Positions 21,192-26,053 of a DNA stretch of 26,053 bases are shown here, in pieces (within the stretch, counting starts at the first letter, position 1; every line of letters begins with the position of its first letter). Location: NCBI GenBank assembly GCA_035633255.1, contig DASQFD010000051.1, positions 1 through 26,053 of the forward strand, in the 5' to 3' direction. Source of the stretch: DASQFD01 sp035633255. Its GTDB lineage: Bacteria; Actinomycetota; Actinomycetes; Actinomycetales; Dermatophilaceae. The notes under the pieces are model-generated. The model saw nothing but the letters and a program-made list of their open reading frames with translations. It was not told where the DNA came from and did no database searches. The translations under genes were made by a program, and so were the position numbers.

Positions 21192-23516
21192 TCAGCCCAT
21201 GACGCGGTTGGCGTCGAAGACGCCGTCCACCGACCGCACGGCCTTGATGACGTGCTCGAGGTGGCTGGGGTCGCCCATCTCGAAGGTGAAGCGCAGCCCG
21301 GCGACCCGGTCCCGGCGGCTGGTGTTGACGGTCGCGCTGAGGATGTTGACGCCGTTGTCCGAGAGCACCCGCGTGACGTCGGAGAGGAGCCGGGCCCGGT
21401 CGAGCGCCTCGACGTGCAGCTGCACGAGGAAGACGCTGCTGGCCGTGGGCGCCCACTCGACCTCGATGATCTTCTCGGGCTGGGAGAACAGCGCCGAGGT
21501 GTTGGTGCAGTCCCGCCGGTGGACCGAGACCCCGTTGCCCCGGGTGACGAAGCCGAGGATGTCGTCGCCGGGCACCGGCGTGCAGCATCGAGCCAGCTTC
21601 ACCCACACGTCCGTCATGCCCCTGACCACGACGCCCGGGTCGCCGGCCCGGCGGCGGTGCGGCCGCTCGACGGTCGGGACGGCCGCCTCCGCGATGTCCT
21701 CGCTGGCGCCCTCCTCGCCGCCGATGGAGGCGACCAGCCGGCCGACGACGTGCTGCGCCGAGACGTGCCCCTCGCCGACCGCGGCGTAGAGCGCGTCGAT
21801 GCCCGACAGCCGCAGCTCCTCGGCCACGCCGGTCAGGGACTCCACGGAGGTCAGGCGCTGCAGCGGCAGGGCCCGCTTGCGCATCGCCTTGGCGAGGGAC
21901 TCCTTGCCCTGCTCGATCATCTCCTCCCGGCGCTCGGCGGTGAACCAGTGGCGGATCTTGTTGCGCGCCCGCGCCGAGCGGACGAAGGTCAGCCAGTCGC
22001 GCGAGGGCCCCGCACCGTCGGCCTTGGAGGTGAGCACCTCGACGACGTCACCGTTGTCGAGCTTGCTCTCCAACGGCACCAGGCGGCCGTTGACCCGGGC
22101 GCCGATGCAGCGGTGGCCCACCTCGGTGTGCACCGCGTAGGCGAAGTCGACCGTCGTGGACCCGGCCGGCAGCCCCACGAGCTGCCCCTTGGGGGTGAAG
22201 ACGTAGACCTCGCTGGCGTTGACCTCGAAACGCAGCGACTCCAGGAACTCCCCCGGGTCCGAGGTCTCCTTCTGCCAGTCGAGCAGCTGGCGCAGCCACG
22301 CCATGTCGCTGACCGCCCCGCTGTCACCCGACCGCGAGGGGTCGGTGGGGACGCCGGCGGGCCGGCCGGCGAGGGCGTTCTCCTTGTACTTCCAGTGCGC
22401 TGCGACGCCGTACTCGGCCCGCCGGTGCATGGTGTGCGTGCGGATCTGGATCTCGACCGGCTTGCCCTCCGGACCGATGACCGTCGTGTGCAGCGACTGG
22501 TACATGTTGAACTTCGGCATCGCGATGTAGTCCTTGAACCGGCCGGGCACCGGGTTCCAGCGAGCGTGGAGGGCGCCGAGGGCGGCGTAGCAGTCGCGGA
22601 CCGTGTCGACGAGGACGCGCACCGCCACGAGGTCATAGATCTGCTCGAAGTCGCGGCCGCCGACGATCATCTTCTGGTAGACGGAGTAGTAGTGCTTCGG
22701 CCGGCCGGTGACGACGGCCTTGATCTTCGCGATGTGCAGGTCGGAGCTGACCTGCTCGTGCACCTCGGCGAGGTACTCCTCGCGCGCGGGCGCCCGCTCC
22801 GCCACCAGCCGGACGATCTCGTCGTAGACCTTGGGGTAGAGGCACTGGAAGGACAGGTCCTCCAGCTCCCACTTGATGGTGTTCATCCCCAGCCGGTGCG
22901 CCAGCGGAGCGTAGATCTCCAGGGTCTCCTTGGCCTTGCGCTGCGCCGACTCCTTGGAGACGTAGCGCCAGGTCCGCGCGTTGTGCAGCCGGTCGGCGAG
23001 CTTGATGACGAGCACCCGGATGTCGCGCGCCATCGCCACGACCATCTTGCGCACCGTCTCCGCCTGCGCGGCCGCGCCGTAGGTCACCTTGTCGAGCTTG
23101 GTCACCCCGTCGACCAGCATCGCGATCTCGTCGCCGAACTCCCCGCGCAGCGCCTCCAGGCTGTATGCCGTGTCCTCCACCGTGTCGTGCAGCAGGGCGG
23201 CGGCGAGCGTGGCCGGCGTCATGCCCAGCTCGGCCAGGATCGTCGTCACGGCCAGCGGGTGGGTGATGTAGGCGTCGCCGCTGCGGCGCAGCTGGCCCTC
23301 GTGGGCGCGCTCGGCGACGTCGTACGCCCGCTCGATGATGCTCGTGTCGGCCTTGGGGTGCGTGGTGCGCACGGTCTGCAGAAGCGGCTCGAGGACGGGA
23401 TGGGTGGTCGCCCGGTGGCTGCCGATCTTGGCGAGCCGGGCGCGCCCCCGCGCCCGCCGCGACAGCGCGGCGGACGTGGTCCCCGAGAGGGGGATCGCGC
23501 CGGTGTCCTCAGCCAT
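21192..23516 (-). CDS. rel: Bifunctional (p)ppGpp synthetase/hydrolase Rel
   Basis: The 774-residue stringent-response enzyme makes and degrades (p)ppGpp. The HD hydrolase domain is intact (HPLAVTTILAELG, LLHDTVEDT, IKLADRLHN). The synthetase domain has GRFKDYIAMPKFNMYQSLH; the RFKD form is that of bifunctional Rel enzymes, whereas monofunctional RelA has an acidic ExDD. TGS (VYVFTPKGQLVGLPAGSTTVD in part), the helical and zinc-finger region with paired Cys (ARCCTPVPGDDI), and a C-terminal ACT domain (VEALDRARLLSDVTRVL) follow, binding stalled ribosomes. ATG 23516 is favoured over 23564 because a TACACT box lies between them, six bases before this ATG. Its 3' end abuts a tandem array. Confidence 0.97.
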   Translation of the reverse strand: MAEDTGAIPLSGTTSAALSRRARGRARLAKIGSHRATTHPVLEPLLQTVRTTHPKADTSIIERAYDVAERAHEGQLRRSGDAYITHPLAVTTILAELGMTPATLAAALLHDTVEDTAYSLEALRGEFGDEIAMLVDGVTKLDKVTYGAAAQAETVRKMVVAMARDIRVLVIKLADRLHNARTWRYVSKESAQRKAKETLEIYAPLAHRLGMNTIKWELEDLSFQCLYPKVYDEIVRLVAERAPAREEYLAEVHEQVSSDLHIAKIKAVVTGRPKHYYSVYQKMIVGGRDFEQIYDLVAVRVLVDTVRDCYAALGALHARWNPVPGRFKDYIAMPKFNMYQSLHTTVIGPEGKPVEIQIRTHTMHRRAEYGVAAHWKYKENALAGRPAGVPTDPSRSGDSGAVSDMAWLRQLLDWQKETSDPGEFLESLRFEVNASEVYVFTPKGQLVGLPAGSTTVDFAYAVHTEVGHRCIGARVNGRLVPLESKLDNGDVVEVLTSKADGAGPSRDWLTFVRSARARNKIRHWFTAERREEMIEQGKESLAKAMRKRALPLQRLTSVESLTGVAEELRLSGIDALYAAVGEGHVSAQHVVGRLVASIGGEEGASEDIAEAAVPTVERPHRRRAGDPGVVVRGMTDVWVKLARCCTPVPGDDILGFVTRGNGVSVHRRDCTNTSALFSQPEKIIEVEWAPTASSVFLVQLHVEALDRARLLSDVTRVLSDNGVNILSATVNTSRRDRVAGLRFTFEMGDPSHLEHVIKAVRSVDGVFDANRVMG

Positions 23517-23522
23517 GCTCGG

Positions 23523-23528
23523 AGTGTA
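23523..23528 (-). promoter_or_regulatory. Candidate −10 box giving a leaderless rel transcript
   Basis: TACACT in the context CCTACACTCC lies on the minus strand with exactly six bases between it and the rel ATG. The expected transcript start is therefore the A of the ATG or a neighbour. No ribosome-binding site precedes this ATG. No clear −35 is visible. Confidence 0.45.
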
Positions 23529-23602
23529 GGCGCGCCGACCGGTGGCGGCCGGTGGCGGGAGCACCCGTCGAGAAGTCCCCGGGCGGTCGGGACCGTCGCC
23601 GG

Positions 23603-24826
23603 TCAGCCGCGCTTGGCCTTGGAGGTGCGCCGCGGCTGGTTGCGCGGACCGCTGGACCGTGCGTACCGGTGCACCGCACGGCCGGTGAGGGTGGAGTCGT
23701 CGGTGAGCAGGCCCTCGGCCGCCACGTCCTCGGGGCCCTCGTGGCCGTCGACGCCGGCGCCCACGGCCGCGAGGGCCCCGTCCTGACCCGGCTCGGCGGG
23801 GAGCCGGGAGCCCGCCGAGGAGCCACCGGCCGCCCGGGCGTCCTTGGCCGTGCGGGCGGCGTGCCGGGCCGCGCGCTTGTCCAGCTCCAGGACCCGGGCC
23901 TCGCGCGAGCGCAGGGTCACCAGCAGCGGGGTGGCGATGAAGATCGAGGAGTAGGCGCCGACGACGATGCCGATGAACAGCACCAGCGAGAGGTCCAGCA
24001 GCGTGCCGGGCCCGAGCCAGACGGCCCCGACGACGAGCACCGCGAAGATCGGGAGGATGCCGACCACCGTGGTGTTGATGGACCGCACGAAGGTCTGGTT
24101 GACCGCCAGGTTCGCGGCCCCGGCGAAGGTCGAGCGCCCGTTAGCGAACGCCTCGTTGGTGTTCTCGCGCACCTTGTCGAAGACCACGACCGTGTCGTAC
24201 AGGCTGTACCCCAGCACGGTGAGGAAGCCGATCATCGTCGCCGGGGAGACCTCGAACCCGGTCCACGCGTAGATGCCGACCGTGATGACCATGTCGTGGG
24301 CGAGGGCGATGAGGGCCGCGGCGGCCATCGTCCAGGTCCGGAAGTACAGCGCCATGACGAGCGCGACCAGGACCAGGAAGATCACGAGGGCGCGCAGCGC
24401 CTGGGTGCTCACCGAGGCGCCCCACGACGGACCGATGAAGGTCGCGCTGACGTCGGCGGGCGGCACGTCGAAGGCCTGCGCGAGCGCCGTCCGCACGGAG
24501 GCGCTCTCCGCGTCGTCGAGCCGCTCGGTCTGCACGCGGACCGTGCCGCTGCCGAGCCGGGTGACGTTGACGCCGCGGCCGTCCTCGGCGACCCCGACCG
24601 CCTCGCGCGCGGTGGCCTCGTAGCCGGAGGGCGCGCCGGCGCCGGTGACCCGGAACTCCGACCCGCCCCGGAACTCCAGGCCGAGGTTCAGCCCGCGGAT
24701 GCCCAGGCCGGAGAGCGCGATGAGCATCACGATGAGCGAGGCGAGGTAGAACCGCCGCCGCAGCGGCACGACGGGGACCGAGCGGCGTCCGGTGTAGAGG
24801 TCGTTGCCGAAGTCGGCGAAGCTCAC
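23603..24826 (-). CDS. secF: Protein translocase subunit SecF
   Basis: The 407-residue membrane protein is an RND-like partner of SecD that pulls exported proteins through SecYEG using the proton gradient. The first membrane helix lies near residues 26–45 (ASLIVMLIALSGLGI), followed by the signature LEFRGGSEFRV, a periplasmic domain, and five further helices with AHDMVITVGIYAWTG and GYSLYDTVVVFDKVREN. The remaining 90 or so residues form a long, basic-ended, Ala/Gly-rich cytoplasmic tail not needed in shorter homologues. GTG 24826 overlaps the secD stop (GTGA), so the two are coupled. The 86-base gap to rel contains no apt gene, which sits between secF and rel in many relatives. Confidence 0.96.
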   Translation of the reverse strand: MSFADFGNDLYTGRRSVPVVPLRRRFYLASLIVMLIALSGLGIRGLNLGLEFRGGSEFRVTGAGAPSGYEATAREAVGVAEDGRGVNVTRLGSGTVRVQTERLDDAESASVRTALAQAFDVPPADVSATFIGPSWGASVSTQALRALVIFLVLVALVMALYFRTWTMAAAALIALAHDMVITVGIYAWTGFEVSPATMIGFLTVLGYSLYDTVVVFDKVRENTNEAFANGRSTFAGAANLAVNQTFVRSINTTVVGILPIFAVLVVGAVWLGPGTLLDLSLVLFIGIVVGAYSSIFIATPLLVTLRSREARVLELDKRAARHAARTAKDARAAGGSSAGSRLPAEPGQDGALAAVGAGVDGHEGPEDVAAEGLLTDDSTLTGRAVHRYARSSGPRNQPRRTSKAKRG

Positions 24827-26053
24827 GACCGGCTCCCTTCGTCGACGGCTGCCCGGGGGGTGGCGGGCGTGCGGGGTGGCGCCGCCTGGGGGGTGGTGGC
24901 CGCCGCCGGGGCGACGGGCACGAACCGGCCGCGACCGGCATACCGCGTCGTTCCGGCGGCCCCGAGGCGCCGCGGGTCCAGGCCGGAGAGCCGGTGACCG
25001 TCGCGGAAGAACGGCCGGCGCGCCAGCAGGGCGACCAGCGGATGGGTGAAGAAGAAGACGACCAGCAGGTCGAGCAGCGTCGTCAGGCCGAGCGTGAAGG
25101 CGAAGCCGCGCACGCTGCTGGACGCGAGGACGTAGAGGACGAGGGCGGCGAGGAAGTTGACGCCGTCGGCGATCAGGATGGTGCGCTTGGCCCGGTTCCA
25201 GCCCATCTCGACCGCGCTGGAGAGCGCCCGACCCTCCCGCAGCTCGTCGCGGACCCGCTCGAAGTAGACGATGAAGCTGTCGGCGGTGAAGCCGATCGCG
25301 ACGATGAGGCCGGTGACACCGGCCATGTCGAGGCGGTAGTTCTGCGACCAGCCCAGGATCGTGATGGCGAGGTAGGTCAGCACCGCGGCCACGACGATCG
25401 AGGCGATGGTGACCAGCCCGAGCACGCGGTACTGCAGCAGGGAGTAGGCCACGACGAGGAGCAGACCGACGAGGCCGGCGAGGAGGCCGTAGCGCAGCTG
25501 CTCGCTGCCGAGCGTCGGGCTGATCTGCTCGCGGGTCTGCAGGTCGAAGGAGATCGGCAGGGCGCCGAACTTCAACTGCTGGGCGAGGGTGCGTGCCTCG
25601 GTGATGGTGAACCCGCCGGTGATGCTCGCGCGCCCGTCCAGGATCGCCTCGTTGAAGCGGGGGGCGACGATGACCCGGGAGTCCAGGGTGGCGGCCAGCT
25701 GGTTCTGCGGCTCGGGCAGGCCCACCATGGTCCGGCTGATCTCGGCGTACTGCTTGGCACCCTCGCCGAGGAAGGACAGGGCGATCTCGACCGTGCTGCT
25801 CGGCTGGCCGTTCTGCAGGGTCTGGTAGCCCGCGGTGGCGTCGGAGATCTGGTCGCCGGAGACCACGACCGGCCCGAGGATGTACTTGGCCGCGCCGTCC
25901 CGGTCGCAGGTGACGAGGGGCTTCGCCGGGTCGTCGACCAGGTCGTCGAGGGCGCCCTCGGCGGCGCAGTCCAGGGCGGTGAAGCGGGCCTGGACGTCGG
26001 GGGTGATCCACTCCAGGCTGGTCGGCTCGGGGCCGGGGGCGCCGCCCGCGGGC
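24823..26053 (-). CDS. secD: Protein translocase subunit SecD (5' end beyond the window)
   Basis: About 410 C-terminal codons are in view and the frame is open to the right edge, so the start and first membrane helix are missing. Visible are the end of the P1 periplasmic domain (KYILGPVVVSGDQISDATAG, then FNEAILDGRASITGGFT), the ALPISFDLQTREQISPTLG transition and five membrane helices with DMAGVTGLIVAIGFTADSFIVYFERVRDE. The ATG-like GTG at 25866 is internal to the conserved domain, not the start. A Pro/Ala-rich tail of about 60 residues ends the protein. With SecF it completes the SecDF export motor; the upstream neighbours are likely yajC and ruv genes, judged by relatives only. Confidence 0.95.
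   Translation of the reverse strand, partial: PAGGAPGPEPTSLEWITPDVQARFTALDCAAEGALDDLVDDPAKPLVTCDRDGAAKYILGPVVVSGDQISDATAGYQTLQNGQPSSTVEIALSFLGEGAKQYAEISRTMVGLPEPQNQLAATLDSRVIVAPRFNEAILDGRASITGGFTITEARTLAQQLKFGALPISFDLQTREQISPTLGSEQLRYGLLAGLVGLLLVVAYSLLQYRVLGLVTIASIVVAAVLTYLAITILGWSQNYRLDMAGVTGLIVAIGFTADSFIVYFERVRDELREGRALSSAVEMGWNRAKRTILIADGVNFLAALVLYVLASSSVRGFAFTLGLTTLLDLLVVFFFTHPLVALLARRPFFRDGHRLSGLDPRRLGAAGTTRYAGRGRFVPVAPAAATTPQAAPPRTPATPRAAVDEGSRS

Noticed and set aside
6530..24943. The recurring octamer as a Chi or KOPS signal
   Set aside because: Orientation is balanced (seven against six) with no link to gene or replication direction, unlike polar recombination or segregation signals.
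25864..25866. GTG at 25866 as the start of secD
   Set aside because: The conserved periplasmic domain continues upstream in the same frame to the window edge, so this codon is internal.

Overview
The window comes from a very GC-rich actinobacterial chromosome. The gene order der–cmk–tyrA–rluB–scpB–scpA–parA-like–xerD–ald, followed by hisS, a metallo-hydrolase, cyclophilin, DUF349, rel and secF–secD, and the protein sequences suggest the Micrococcales, perhaps near Intrasporangiaceae/Ornithinimicrobiaceae. That placement is inference only.

Region 1 (about 1–6319) is the right part of an actinomycete integrative and conjugative element (AICE, pSAM2-like). Reading rightward it has a truncated HTH regulator gene (minus strand), two small undescribed genes, an FtsK-type DNA translocase, a WhiB-like iron-sulfur regulator, a rolling-circle Rep initiator broken by a one-base frameshift, an excisionase and a tyrosine integrase. 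Most neighbours overlap by 1–4 bases, so this reads as one operon. It stops 26 bases before the CCA end of tRNA-Pro(GGG), the evident integration target. The left end of the element is outside the window.

Region 2 (6319–15835) is core chromosome, all on the minus strand: tRNA-Pro, then a tightly packed operon transcribed from xerD towards der. It joins chromosome-structure functions (XerD, a ParA-type ATPase, condensin partners ScpA/ScpB) to ribosome functions (RluB, Der) and metabolism (TyrA, Cmk). ald precedes it with its own leader.

Region 3 (15835–26053) holds a small two-helix membrane protein (+), converging on hisS and a glyoxalase-II-like hydrolase (−). A membrane-anchored cyclophilin and a DUF349 protein (+) diverge from these and converge on a bifunctional Rel (p)ppGpp synthetase/hydrolase (−). 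SecF and SecD (−) follow, with secD running off the right edge.

Three patterns go beyond gene content. (i) An octamer, GTATGCCG/CGGCATAC, occurs 13 times in the 19.7 kb of core sequence and never in the 6.3 kb element; all eleven genic copies lie in the Tyr-Ala or Ala-Tyr codon frame. (ii) There are several minisatellite-like arrays: 20 bp, 21 bp, 30 bp in-frame, and 18 bp starting exactly at a stop codon. (iii) TACACT/TACGCT −10-like boxes lie so close to the rel and hydrolase starts that leaderless mRNAs are likely. I saw no CRISPR array, insertion sequence or rRNA gene.
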